Below, piece after piece: positions 7,617-16,312 of a stretch of DNA of 64,000 nucleotides. Under the pieces are notes generated by a model. The model was not told where the DNA came from, ran no database searches, and saw only the letters and a list, made by a program, of their open reading frames with translations. Location of the stretch: contig CADAAU010000001.1 of the NCBI GenBank assembly GCA_902786015.1, positions 212,116-276,115 of the forward strand. The letters run 5' to 3'. The stretch's first letter is position 1. Every line of letters begins with the position of its first letter. A program made the position numbers and the translations under genes. This DNA comes from an uncultured Coriobacteriaceae bacterium. GTDB lineage: Bacteria; Actinomycetota; Coriobacteriia; Coriobacteriales; Atopobiaceae.

Positions 7617-10022
7617 CTACCAGTGAACGATTACCGCATCCCCCACCTCAACGGTGAAGTAGAGCATCTCCGCAGCGTCATACGGCAGGTTGACGCAGCC
7701 GTGGCTTCCGTTGTACAGGTACTCGTCGCCTCCAAAGGTGTAACGCCATGTGGCATCATGCAGGCCGTAGCCTCCAAAGAAGGGCATCCAGTACGTTACA
7801 TCGTTTTCGTAATCCGGTTCTCCGTCGCCGTTGCTGTCGAGTCCGATGAGCTTTTCGGGGGAACGCTTGTCTTCGATTGCAAAGACCCCCGTTACGGTAT
7901 CGTTGCCCTCAGCGGAACCGCCCGATACACAGAGGGATTCCCACACCAGCGATCCGCCGTCGTACATGCGGGCGTACTGCTCTGTTAGGTCGACGTCTAT
8001 GTAACGTCCGCCCCAGTCAGCTCCGCCGGGATCGTACACGTTTGCGGTGCTGATGCAAGGCACCTCGATCTTGTCCGATGACTTGGCATCAATGCTGTCG
8101 ACGATCAGCTCGGCGAGCGCGATTCCGTCAATGCTCCACCCATAGGTGCCGTCGTTGATTTGAATCTTCTTGCCGTCGGGCCGGGTATAGGTACGATACG
8201 CTCCTACCGAGTCGAGTTTGCTCGAAAGGGTGAAGCGCGTGTAATACGCTACCGCGTCGGGGTCAGCCGTAATGCTAAAGTCGTCTTTGATTGTGAGCCA
8301 TGTCTTTATGAGATCCGAGTCGAGCGTTTGTACGCTTTCTCCTCCCATAATAAGATCAATCGAAAGATCGGGATAGCTTCGGAGTGCCCGCAGAGCCTCA
8401 CCGAACTTGGGGTCTCCGGCCGAAACTGTCGGTTGGACCAGTTCGGAGTCACCGAGGGTGATGGTGTCGTTGAGCCCTTTTACCGAGGTGGCGACCGACG
8501 AGAGGGTGGTGGTGGGGTCGAGTTCGGTGCCCAGTGCCTCGGGAACCGTCACATAGTCACCAGTATCTGAATCATATGCGGCGGTCGCGTTTGTTGTGGG
8601 CGTCGAATTCTTGTTTACCTTATCGATTTGGGGTGTGACAAGGCTCTTGAGTTTGGATTCGTCGAGTGAAATACCTTCGTTGACAAGGTATGTTTGCTTC
8701 GAGAATGGTGCAATTGGCCACAGAGGACTTATGACTTGCTTTCGTGAAGCGTCAATGTAGGTGTCGACGTCGAGGGCAAGATTGACGTCAGAACCACTCA
8801 ATGTAAGATTGACTCCGTCACCAGAAATGTGAGCCGTATAGTTTTGGACAGCGGATGACATCTCGTTGGCAAGCTCGTTGCTCGATTTCAGCGAGACGTC
8901 TTTTCCGTTTACGGTCGTGTTTGGCAGGTAGTGCGACGAGAAGTACACGCAGCCAGCTATATATATAACTATGAGCAAGACAAGAATCGAGCCACCAGCT
9001 ATGACGGGGATGCGGTGATTGAACCACAGGTATTGACATTTTCGTACGAAGGGAGACGCATTGTCATCGATGGGAGGCTGCTGTACCTTCGCAGGCTTCT
9101 TTGGGCTAGACTGCTTGGCACTTCCCTTGGACTTGGCATTCTTTGCTTGTTTTGAGCTGGTTGGTTTCCCATTGCTCTTGGACTGCTTTGGCTGGGCTGT
9201 TGGCTCGTTCTTTTTTGGCTTCTTTGTTTTTGATGCGGCTGACTCGGTTGCTTTGACGTCCTTGAGCTGCTTTGGGTCTGCACCTTCTTTGGTGATTTGA
9301 GCGTCGTTCTGCGGTTCCTTTGCCTTCGTCTTGTCACCTTTTGAGGAGGCCTTTGGTGTGGGTTCTTGAGTTGCGGGAGTCGAAGGTGAGCCATCACTCA
9401 CGAGAGGTTCTTTTACCTCTTGATCGATGTTGTAGGATTTGGACTGATTGGACGGGGCAGGAAGCGCCTTTTGTAAGTTTCTGCGAACGAGAGGCTTGTC
9501 TTGGCGTTTCTTTGGCTTTGTTATCGACTTCTTTGGTGTATGGGAGGCTTCTGGGTCCTGCTCCTCGATTGTGGCATCGCTAGGGTCGATCTCTTTTTCT
9601 GTAGAGTTGGAAGGGGTTTCCTCGGATGCGTCCTTAGAATCGCGATCGGCGGTGGTCGATGACTCAGGGTCGTCTTTCTTCTCATCTGTAGGCTTGGAGG
9701 TCGTCTCCTCACCCAAGGACACGTCAGACGAAGTGATGTCTACGACGCTCTGGTTGGCAGCAATGGGCTTCGGCTCGTCTGTTTCGCGAACATCTACTTG
9801 GGATGCGCCAACGATTGTTTCGATCGGATCATTTGGCTCATCGGTCTTAGTGGTTACATATGTTGGCGTCGCTTCTTCTGCCGATGTCGCTTCTGGTCGG
9901 TCGGTTGCGTCTGCCGCAGTCGTGTTTGGCAAGTTGTCAGAGTGCTGGGCTACCTCGTCGTTGCCGCCCCAAAAGCTGGCCGACGAGCGGGTGAGTCTTT
10001 TGATGTGCTTGTTCGTGCTCAT
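7617..10022 (-). CDS. Membrane-anchored L,D-transpeptidase (YkuD) with long disordered cytoplasmic tail
   Basis: The 801-residue protein has three parts. Residues 1 to about 330 are low complexity (Ser, Thr, Pro, Glu, Asp, then Lys-rich) without a signal sequence. A single membrane helix (about 338-361) follows. The rest is extracytoplasmic: peptidoglycan-binding-type repeats and a C-terminal YkuD catalytic domain with the SHGCVNL motif (H774, C776). Enzymes of this family form 3-3 cross-links in peptidoglycan or attach proteins to it. A DSNGDGEPDYEND loop inside the YkuD domain resembles a calcium-binding loop. The start ATG follows GAGGGA. No partner gene is adjacent. Enzyme class is secure; the role of the tail is unknown. 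Confidence 0.88.
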   Translation of the reverse strand: MSTNKHIKRLTRSSASFWGGNDEVAQHSDNLPNTTAADATDRPEATSAEEATPTYVTTKTDEPNDPIETIVGASQVDVRETDEPKPIAANQSVVDITSSDVSLGEETTSKPTDEKKDDPESSTTADRDSKDASEETPSNSTEKEIDPSDATIEEQDPEASHTPKKSITKPKKRQDKPLVRRNLQKALPAPSNQSKSYNIDQEVKEPLVSDGSPSTPATQEPTPKASSKGDKTKAKEPQNDAQITKEGADPKQLKDVKATESAASKTKKPKKNEPTAQPKQSKSNGKPTSSKQAKNAKSKGSAKQSSPKKPAKVQQPPIDDNASPFVRKCQYLWFNHRIPVIAGGSILVLLIVIYIAGCVYFSSHYLPNTTVNGKDVSLKSSNELANEMSSAVQNYTAHISGDGVNLTLSGSDVNLALDVDTYIDASRKQVISPLWPIAPFSKQTYLVNEGISLDESKLKSLVTPQIDKVNKNSTPTTNATAAYDSDTGDYVTVPEALGTELDPTTTLSSVATSVKGLNDTITLGDSELVQPTVSAGDPKFGEALRALRSYPDLSIDLIMGGESVQTLDSDLIKTWLTIKDDFSITADPDAVAYYTRFTLSSKLDSVGAYRTYTRPDGKKIQINDGTYGWSIDGIALAELIVDSIDAKSSDKIEVPCISTANVYDPGGADWGGRYIDVDLTEQYARMYDGGSLVWESLCVSGGSAEGNDTVTGVFAIEDKRSPEKLIGLDSNGDGEPDYENDVTYWMPFFGGYGLHDATWRYTFGGDEYLYNGSHGCVNLPYDAAEMLYFTVEVGDAVIVHW

Positions 10023-10332
10023 GCATTCCCTCTGACATCTTCGTTGTGTTATGCGTCACGTTATCTTACCCGTTTGGAATTGGAATAGTCTGGCTAAGCC
10101 CCCAAATGTGAAAAAGGGAAGTACGCAAAGGGCTTAGAATGCCCGTTTTCCAGCGAAGTAGCCTATGCGGAAACACGAGGGATATGGTCGAACAGTCATC
10201 TTCACAAGCTTTTTTGGAACAATTTGATATCTTTGTCGCTACACGTCGAGACATCGATGCGTTAATCTGAAGTATGGTAAAGTAACAAGCATGTATTATT
10301 ATTGTCTCTTGACCTATGGAAGGGTTACGAAT
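10023..10332. other. Divergent intergenic region
   Basis: About 310 bases separate the transpeptidase from the lipoprotein gene and must hold both promoters. A weak inverted repeat CTAAGCCC (10094-10101) / GGGCTTAG (10130-10137) is visible. An open frame on the minus strand (10066-10254) has no ribosome site and no recognisable sequence, so I do not call it. Confidence 0.5.
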
Positions 10333-11322
10333 TTGGTATGTCCCAACGCTACATACAAAGCTTTGGCGTTGGCGTTATGCCTCGCGCTTGCTGGCTGTAC
10401 GGGTAGCACTGGAACAGCCACGAGTAAAGATGCCGGCACTGCGGGCGCTTCTCAAAAGAAGCCCACGGTGGTCATAACTAATGCTGATTCAAACGAGTCG
10501 TCCTCCTCGATACCCACGACGGTTGACAGCGGAAAGAACGCAGCAACAGCAAGTAGCGATGGTACGAATGGGCCGAAGAAGAAGTCAGACGAAGCAAATC
10601 ATGACACCCTCTCGACCTGCTTGGGCTCCATAGCAAAGAAGGCTGCAGACGATCACGGCAACGCCTACATCGAACTCGATACGGCACGAGAAGTGTTTGA
10701 ATTCACCATAGAAGGCGAGAAGTATGAGCTTCCATGTACCATAAGCAAGTTCATGGAGACGGGCAAACATTGGTCGTTTGAGCAGGGCTACAGCTTTGAT
10801 GACATGCGATATGATCCCGGGTTCTCGTTTGACGTTGGCCTTTGGTACGACAATGACCAGAACTACAATATTTCCGTCAAGCTCAAGAACACCTCTGACG
10901 AGATAGCGGAGTGGAGGGACCTGACGGTAGTTGGCGTAACCGTACGGCCTCAGGACTCATACGTAAGCTTTGAGTCAAAGGCGGGGGTAAGCAGAGACTC
11001 GAAACTCGACGAGCTTCTGGATGTGCTGGGCTGCAACGACGAGAGCGAGTTGGCAGAGAACAAGACAATCGTGGAGTACCACGTAAGCTTATACGATAAC
11101 CCCCTCTACGATATGAATGCTTCCATCTATGGCAATGTCTCCTACGATTGGAACAAAACGGGCTTTGCTCTTACGAGCCTTTCGTTCGAGCTTCTTGAGC
11201 CGTGGGATACCATATTGCGCAAAACAGACGAAGAGATTCGTGAGGAGCTCGACAAACGCGCGGAGGAGTCCGAGACCAGCATTCCTAGCGATGTTGGCAG
11301 AACTGTTGAGGGTGGTGTCTAG
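10333..11322 (+). CDS. Putative lipoprotein of unknown function
   Basis: The product carries a short hydrophobic signal ending in the lipobox LALAGC, so it is probably lipid-anchored outside the cytoplasmic membrane. A Ser/Thr/Ala-rich linker (about 80 residues) leads to a globular domain with many Asp, Tyr and aromatic residues. I do not recognise the domain. Start choice: an ATG exists at 10291, but GGAAGGG lies seven bases before an in-frame TTG at 10333, which places a basic residue and the hydrophobic core properly, so I prefer the TTG (329 residues). The next gene starts 24 bases downstream and may be co-transcribed. Confidence 0.7.
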   Translation: MVCPNATYKALALALCLALAGCTGSTGTATSKDAGTAGASQKKPTVVITNADSNESSSSIPTTVDSGKNAATASSDGTNGPKKKSDEANHDTLSTCLGSIAKKAADDHGNAYIELDTAREVFEFTIEGEKYELPCTISKFMETGKHWSFEQGYSFDDMRYDPGFSFDVGLWYDNDQNYNISVKLKNTSDEIAEWRDLTVVGVTVRPQDSYVSFESKAGVSRDSKLDELLDVLGCNDESELAENKTIVEYHVSLYDNPLYDMNASIYGNVSYDWNKTGFALTSLSFELLEPWDTILRKTDEEIREELDKRAEESETSIPSDVGRTVEGGV

Positions 11323-11346
11323 TCTGCTAGGGAAACGAGAGCTCGC

Positions 11347-11859
11347 ATGGCACGACTTGAACATGTGACGCACGGCATTCCGCCAACTTTTGATAGCCGG
11401 AGTCGTGTGCTTGTGTTGGGTTCCGTTCCGAGTCCCAAATCTCGGGAGAGCGGTTTCAACTATGGCCATCCCCAAAACCGCTTTTGGCGTGTCCTCGCAT
11501 GTCTTGCCAATGAACCCTTGCCGACGACCAATGAACAAAAGCGCTTGTTTTGCCTACGCCATGGTATTGCACTCTGGGACGTCGTCGCGGAGTGCGACAT
11601 CGTTGGCGCATCCGATGCCAGCATCCGAAATGCCCGGCCGAATGACTTGACCCTCATCACAAAGAGCGCTCCCATTGAGGCGATTTACTGCACGGGAGCG
11701 AAGGCATATACGTTGTATCGGAGACTCTGCGAAAAAGATGTTGGGATGAGCGCCGTGCGCCTTCCCTCTACGAGTCCCGCGAACGCCGCCTGTAGCTTTG
11801 AGAGGCTGTTGCGCGAGTATGCGCCATTGATGAGCGATCCGTCTTGTGACAAGGCGTGA
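11347..11859 (+). CDS. Hypoxanthine/deoxyinosine-DNA glycosylase (UDG superfamily, family 6)
   Basis: The 170-residue product matches the small uracil-DNA-glycosylase-fold enzymes that remove hypoxanthine from DNA. It begins the fold with LVLGSVPSPKSRESGFNYGH, then HPQNRFW, whose asparagine is the residue known to be important in family 6. It ends the active-site region with LPSTSPANA. Family length is 150-180. It would act in base-excision repair of deaminated adenine in the cytoplasm. The gene follows the lipoprotein by 24 bases. Family assignment is good; substrate is by family knowledge. Confidence 0.82.
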   Translation: MARLEHVTHGIPPTFDSRSRVLVLGSVPSPKSRESGFNYGHPQNRFWRVLACLANEPLPTTNEQKRLFCLRHGIALWDVVAECDIVGASDASIRNARPNDLTLITKSAPIEAIYCTGAKAYTLYRRLCEKDVGMSAVRLPSTSPANAACSFERLLREYAPLMSDPSCDKA

Positions 11860-11898
11860 ACGCGTCCAGGCATCTTTTCGTGGGTTTTAGTGCGTCTT

Positions 11899-11928
11899 TT
11901 GCCAAACCTGAAGAATTGCTGGTATAGT
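11899..11928 (+). promoter_or_regulatory. Promoter of the ChW-repeat protein
   Basis: TTGCCA (11899-11904) and TATAGT (11923-11928) are separated by 18 bases, about 35 bases before the start codon, which is preceded by ATAGGAGAT. Confidence 0.65.
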
Positions 11929-11960
11929 GCGAGACCTGTTGCCTACGATAGGAGATCCAA

Positions 11961-14090
11961 ATGAAACGAACGCTAGCCCTCTTGTCGAGCTTCGTATTGG
12001 CATGGGTGCTTTGCTTGAGTCCCGCAATGGCCTCCGGCCAAGAGACACAAGCCCTCTCGGCGCCCGACGAACAGCCAGCGAAGCTTCATGACGAAGCGGC
12101 CATGGATATGATGCAAGGGCTGGCGCAGAATTCGATGGAGTCTTGCGACTCTGGTGAATCTGTCAATAACCCCTCCACGGAGAGGATGGCGACGGGTGCC
12201 GAGACAGTTGAGTCCTCGGCTGAGTCCGTTGGCGTGGATGCGGAGCCGTCCGACACGCTTGGGGCACAACCTCAAGAAACAGCGGATATAAACGTACGAT
12301 ATTGCGCGCACGTTCAGCAAGATGGTTGGCAGGACTGGGCCTCCAATGGCGAGATCATTGGCACGGTGGGGCGCTCGCTTCGTATGGAGGCCTTCAAGAT
12401 AGAGCTCCGTGATGCGAACGACGCGCTCGTGCAGGGACTAAGCTATCAAATGCACGTGCAAGGTATTGGTTGGCAAGACTGGGCTCAGGATGGCGCCCTT
12501 GGTGGCACTGAGGGCCAGAGTCGTCGCGTCGAGGCGATTCGTATCCGCCTTTCTGACGAGCTGCTTGAGTCATACGACATATGGTACAGCACGCATATCC
12601 AGACGTATGGATGGCTTGGCTGGGCAAAGAACGGTGAGGCGGCAGGATCTTCTGGTAAGTCGCGACGCCTGGAAGCCGTTCGCATTTGCGTCACGCGCAA
12701 GGGCGAGCTTCCTTCGGACTATAACGAGAGCAATCGCTTTGTCGATGGTGTGCGTGTTGCCTTCGATGGTCATATACAACATATCGGATGGGAGTCCGGC
12801 GACCAGAGCATTGGAACTACTGGCCAGTCTCTCCGTATTGAGGCACTGCGAGCCCGGCTTGTGGGCGGCGAATATGAGGGCGACATATCCTACAGTGCGC
12901 ACGTCCAGCGACAGGGATGGCAGGATACGGTTTCCAATGGTGAGCTTTGTGGGACGACTGGGCAATCGCTGCGCATCGAAGCGCTCACAATGAGCCTTGG
13001 TGGTAACGCGGAAGAGCACTATGACGTCTGGTATCGGTTGCATGTGCAAAAGTATGGTTGGCTTGGCTGGGCGTGCAATGGCGAAAAAGCGGGAACCGCG
13101 GGTCTTAGCCTTAGGGTCGAGAGCATCCAGGCGCTCGTACTGCCCAAGGGTTCTCCCGCGCCACAGTCTGAGGACTCGTCTTTTGAGAATCCCTTCATTC
13201 AGTCTATGGATGTTTCGGTTGCCGTGAGTGTCGAGGAGGATGGATGGCAGGTTCCGCGAACCACTGGGCAGACGGTGGGAGTCATAGGCCAGAACAAGGG
13301 GGTAGAGCGGCTGCGAGCGGAGCTGGTTAACGAGACGGACAGTATTTCGGGCGGTATTGCATATCGCGTACGACCTGTTGGGGGCGAGTGGTCGGATACG
13401 TTCCATGACGGAGAGGAAGCTGGAGTTGACGGCCAGCCCATCGATGGCGTATGCGTAGCCCTTACGGGGGATGCGGCGCGTGCGTTCGACGTATGGTACC
13501 GTGCGTATATCTCTAACTATGGTTGGTTGAGTTGGATCGCTAATGACGAGCGAGCGGGTACCGAAGGACTCGGCCAGCGAATAGAGGCTCTGGAAGTCAT
13601 GGTGCTCCGTAAGGATACCCAGCCAAGCGGCGAGGGTTCTGAGCAGCCCGTGGGATACTTCACATCTTCTGACCTGCTGCGTAATGGCCAGCCTCTTTCC
13701 CAAGCAAACGAAGCGCAGCGCAGAATCGTGGCCGCTGCATATTCGACTCCCTCCGCTCCCGCAGGCTATTGTGCCATGTGGGTCGAGAATGTCTATGCAA
13801 ACGCCGGATTCGGAAGCTTCAACGGCGACGCGTGCGATCTTTACGATCGCTATTGTCACTGGACCGAGCTTTCGGACCTCAAGGCTGGCATGATCGTTGC
13901 GGTGTCGACGCATCCGCATTCGAGCGCGGGTAGCATCTGGGGCCACGTGGGCGTGTTCATCGGCGATGGCAAAGTCAAGGACAGCGTGTATGGGTATGTG
14001 CGAACCAGTGAGCTTCAGGATTGGATTGACTACTATGGCGCCAGCGTTCCCGTCAAATGGGGCTGGCTCGGAAACGTTCAGGTCGTCTAG
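11961..14090 (+). CDS. Secreted ChW-repeat protein with C-terminal CHAP/NlpC-like domain
   Basis: This 709-residue protein has a signal peptide (cleavage after about residue 25, ending PAMASG) and an acidic linker to about residue 105. Nine ChW (clostridial hydrophobic with Trp) repeats of about 40-50 residues follow, each with a core like HVQxxGWQDW, NGExxGTxGQS and LRIEAL. The C-terminal domain (about 580-709) has a likely catalytic cysteine in GYCAMWV and histidine in WGHVGVF, as in cysteine peptidoglycan amidases or endopeptidases. The repeats form three triads, each ending with a YDxWYxxHxxxYGWLGW-type repeat and a charged linker. It probably acts at the cell surface on peptidoglycan or a host/cell-wall ligand. 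The target of the repeats is unknown. Confidence 0.85.
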   Translation: MKRTLALLSSFVLAWVLCLSPAMASGQETQALSAPDEQPAKLHDEAAMDMMQGLAQNSMESCDSGESVNNPSTERMATGAETVESSAESVGVDAEPSDTLGAQPQETADINVRYCAHVQQDGWQDWASNGEIIGTVGRSLRMEAFKIELRDANDALVQGLSYQMHVQGIGWQDWAQDGALGGTEGQSRRVEAIRIRLSDELLESYDIWYSTHIQTYGWLGWAKNGEAAGSSGKSRRLEAVRICVTRKGELPSDYNESNRFVDGVRVAFDGHIQHIGWESGDQSIGTTGQSLRIEALRARLVGGEYEGDISYSAHVQRQGWQDTVSNGELCGTTGQSLRIEALTMSLGGNAEEHYDVWYRLHVQKYGWLGWACNGEKAGTAGLSLRVESIQALVLPKGSPAPQSEDSSFENPFIQSMDVSVAVSVEEDGWQVPRTTGQTVGVIGQNKGVERLRAELVNETDSISGGIAYRVRPVGGEWSDTFHDGEEAGVDGQPIDGVCVALTGDAARAFDVWYRAYISNYGWLSWIANDERAGTEGLGQRIEALEVMVLRKDTQPSGEGSEQPVGYFTSSDLLRNGQPLSQANEAQRRIVAAAYSTPSAPAGYCAMWVENVYANAGFGSFNGDACDLYDRYCHWTELSDLKAGMIVAVSTHPHSSAGSIWGHVGVFIGDGKVKDSVYGYVRTSELQDWIDYYGASVPVKWGWLGNVQVV

Positions 14091-14110
14091 GGTAACGCCC
14101 CAAAGATGCC

Positions 14111-14146
14111 AAAACGAGCCCGGGATGAAGCTCCCGGGCTCGTTTT
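14111..14146. terminator. Bidirectional terminator
   Basis: AAAACGAGCCCGGGA (14111-14125) and TCCCGGGCTCGTTTT (14132-14146) are perfect 15-base arms around six bases, giving U-runs in both directions. It serves the ChW-protein gene and the convergent Rrf2 gene, whose stop codon touches its edge. Confidence 0.93.
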
Positions 14147-14552
14147 ATTCCTCAATGATGTCGGCGAGTGTCTTGCCGTCAAGGTATTCAGAGGTTACCT
14201 TTCCAAGCTCGCGCCATACGGGCACGACGGAACAGGTGTCGACAATGGGACATATTCTCCCACGAGTGCAGTCGAGGCAGCCGACGGGCGCAAGCGAACC
14301 TTCGGCTGCTCGAAGGATTTGACCGAGCGTGTATTCCTTTGGGTCGCGGGTCAGGCGGTATCCCCCTCCCTTGCCTCTTAGACTCTTGACGTATCCGGCG
14401 CGGCTCATCAACGCGATGACTTGCTCTAAATACTTTCGAGAGATGTTCTGTCGCTTGGCCACGTCGCCAAGGGATACCCAACCATCGTGTTGAGCGAGGT
14501 CGGCCATGGCACGCAGCGCATACTGGCCTTTGGTGGAAAACATTCCCGCCAT
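14145..14552 (-). CDS. Rrf2/IscR-family regulator of iron-sulfur assembly
   Basis: The product (135 residues from the ATG at 14552, preceded by GGAGGAGG) is a winged-helix Rrf2 protein: MFSTKGQYALRAM start, recognition helix around ISRKYLEQVI, and wing LRGKGGGYRL. It has four cysteines, C92, C95, C101 and C107, in the region where IscR, RsrR and SufR bind an Fe-S cluster, so cluster sensing is likely. It is 61 bases behind sufU in the same direction, suggesting it is the last gene of the suf operon and represses it when clusters are sufficient. A second in-frame ATG at 14543 is possible. The longer frame to 14660 overlaps sufU and is unlike the family. Confidence 0.88.
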   Translation of the reverse strand: MAGMFSTKGQYALRAMADLAQHDGWVSLGDVAKRQNISRKYLEQVIALMSRAGYVKSLRGKGGGYRLTRDPKEYTLGQILRAAEGSLAPVGCLDCTRGRICPIVDTCSVVPVWRELGKVTSEYLDGKTLADIIEE

Positions 14553-14613
14553 ATATGCCTCCTCCCCGGGATAACGACAAACGAAGGAAAGCCGTACTGC
14601 AGAACTAGGTAAG

Positions 14614-15045
14614 CTAAGCTTGGAGCATCTCATGCAACGTACGCCATGCCAATTCGGCACACTTGACGCGTGCTGGCATATGGCTTACGTCCTTGAGGAG
14701 CGCAGCTTCATCGAGCTCGTCCTCTAAGAGCTCCGTGTCTTTCTCGCTTCCCGTGACCATGTTTTTAAACAGCTCGCACAGGGCGATAGCCTCTTGGGGA
14801 GTTTTGCCCACCATAAGGTCGCTCATCATGTCTGCGGAGGCCATGGATACCGCACATCCATGGCCAGTATACGAGCTCTCCTCTATGCGTCCGTCATCGC
14901 CGAGGCGTACGAACAGATGCAGTTCGTCGCCGCATGAGGGGTTGATGCCGTCATGCTCGTATGTTGCGTCGTCGAGCGGATACTTGTAGTCGGGATGCGT
15001 TATGTGATCCATAAACTGTTCGTTGTACAAGCTGCTAACGTCCAT
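14614..15045 (-). CDS. sufU: Iron-sulfur assembly scaffold / sulfur acceptor SufU
   Basis: The 143-residue IscU-fold protein has the three conserved cysteines at C38 (NPSCGD, with D40), C64 (GHGCAVS) and C129 (ARVKCAE), and the longer SufU-type insertion between the second and third. In Gram-positive bacteria SufU binds zinc and accepts sulfur from SufS for the SufBCD scaffold. It overlaps the end of sufS by 11 bases, which implies coupled translation. Confidence 0.93.
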   Translation of the reverse strand: MDVSSLYNEQFMDHITHPDYKYPLDDATYEHDGINPSCGDELHLFVRLGDDGRIEESSYTGHGCAVSMASADMMSDLMVGKTPQEAIALCELFKNMVTGSEKDTELLEDELDEAALLKDVSHMPARVKCAELAWRTLHEMLQA

Positions 15046-16309
15046 TGAATATTCTCCAAACGCTGTTTAGTCCGTCAACAAGACGGTCGATGTCGGTCTT
15101 ATCGTTATAGAAGGCAACGCTTGCGCGACAAGTGCTGTGCCACCCCAGGTACGTGAGCAGAGGCTGAGCGCAATGATGGCCAGCGCGTATGCAAACATTG
15201 CTCATATCGAGAATGGAGGCTACGTCATGCGGGTGAATGTTGGCTACGTCAAAGGCTACGGAGCCAACGTGTCTGGAGGGGTCGTCGGGTCCTATGACGG
15301 TAACGTAGTCGAGCCCTCGAAGCTGCTCGCACAAATACATCGAGAGCAGTCGCTCGCGTTCCTCGACCACGTCCATTCCAAGTCCCTCGAGGTACGAGAG
15401 TGCCGCATCGGTCGCGAAGGCTCCTGCGGCGTCTTGGGTACCTGCTTCGAACTTTTGGGGTGAGGGAGACCACACGGCATCCGTCTCGGTGACGGAGTCA
15501 ATCATCTCGCCTCCCACAAGGAAGGGGGGAAGGGCGTCAAGGAGTTCCGGCCGTCCCCACAAGACTCCAATACCCATGGGTCCGCCCAGCTTGTGAGCGC
15601 TAAAAGCAAGGAAATCGCAGTCTAGGGAACGTACGTCCACAGGTAGGTGCGGGACCGACTGAGCTCCGTCTGCAATGCAGAGCGCGCCAACCTGATGAGC
15701 ACGTTCCGCTATGGCCCTGATGTCGTTTTGGACGCCCAGGACGTTGGAGACATGCGTGACCGACACGATCTTGGTCCTTGCGCCGATCTTTTCTTCAATC
15801 TCCTGTTGCGTGATCTCGTAGTTATTGTTTGGACGAAAGTACACGAGCTTTGCGCCGGTGGCGCCGCAAAGCCTTTGCCAGGGGATAAGATTCGAGTGAT
15901 GCTCCATGATGGAGATGGCAACTTCGTCCCCCGGGTTAAGATGTACGATTCCATCGATGGTTTGTGCCAAGAGATTGAGCGCCTCGCTCGCATTGCGTGT
16001 AAAGACTATGGAACTGCTCTGGGGGTTTCCGTTCTCATCGAGGGCGCCAATAAAACGAGCGATGTGCGAACGCGCGTTATCGATGCCCTGCGTAGCCTCG
16101 ACCGATAGCCGATAGAGTCCTCGGAGGGGATTTGCGTTCATGGTCTCGTAGAAGTGGCGTTGGGCATCGAGCACTGCCAGAGGTCGTTGGGCGGTAGCGG
16201 CACTGTCCAAGAACACGAGCTCAGGATTTTGTGCAAGTAATGGGAAATCCGCCTTGTGGGGGTTGGTGTCGATGCGCAAAAGCTCATCCTGCGACAGCAT
16301 AGTTGCCAT
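15035..16309 (-). CDS. sufS: Cysteine desulfurase SufS
   Basis: The 424-residue PLP enzyme has the cofactor lysine in FSAHKLGGP (K240), the HVSNVLG segment and the catalytic cysteine loop RAGHHCAQP near residue 380, as in group II desulfurases. It removes sulfur from cysteine and passes it to SufU. Length is slightly above the usual 405-415. GAGGGATAG precedes the ATG; the gene starts three bases after the sufD stop codon. Confidence 0.95.
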   Translation of the reverse strand: MATMLSQDELLRIDTNPHKADFPLLAQNPELVFLDSAATAQRPLAVLDAQRHFYETMNANPLRGLYRLSVEATQGIDNARSHIARFIGALDENGNPQSSSIVFTRNASEALNLLAQTIDGIVHLNPGDEVAISIMEHHSNLIPWQRLCGATGAKLVYFRPNNNYEITQQEIEEKIGARTKIVSVTHVSNVLGVQNDIRAIAERAHQVGALCIADGAQSVPHLPVDVRSLDCDFLAFSAHKLGGPMGIGVLWGRPELLDALPPFLVGGEMIDSVTETDAVWSPSPQKFEAGTQDAAGAFATDAALSYLEGLGMDVVEERERLLSMYLCEQLRGLDYVTVIGPDDPSRHVGSVAFDVANIHPHDVASILDMSNVCIRAGHHCAQPLLTYLGWHSTCRASVAFYNDKTDIDRLVDGLNSVWRIFNGR

Positions 16310-16312
16310 GTG

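Noticed and set aside
12570..13946. Long open frame (458 codons) on the minus strand opposite the ChW-repeat gene
   Set aside because: It is antisense to a clearly coding repeat protein, its translation is rich in Arg, Ser and His with no recognisable motif, and it has no ribosome site.
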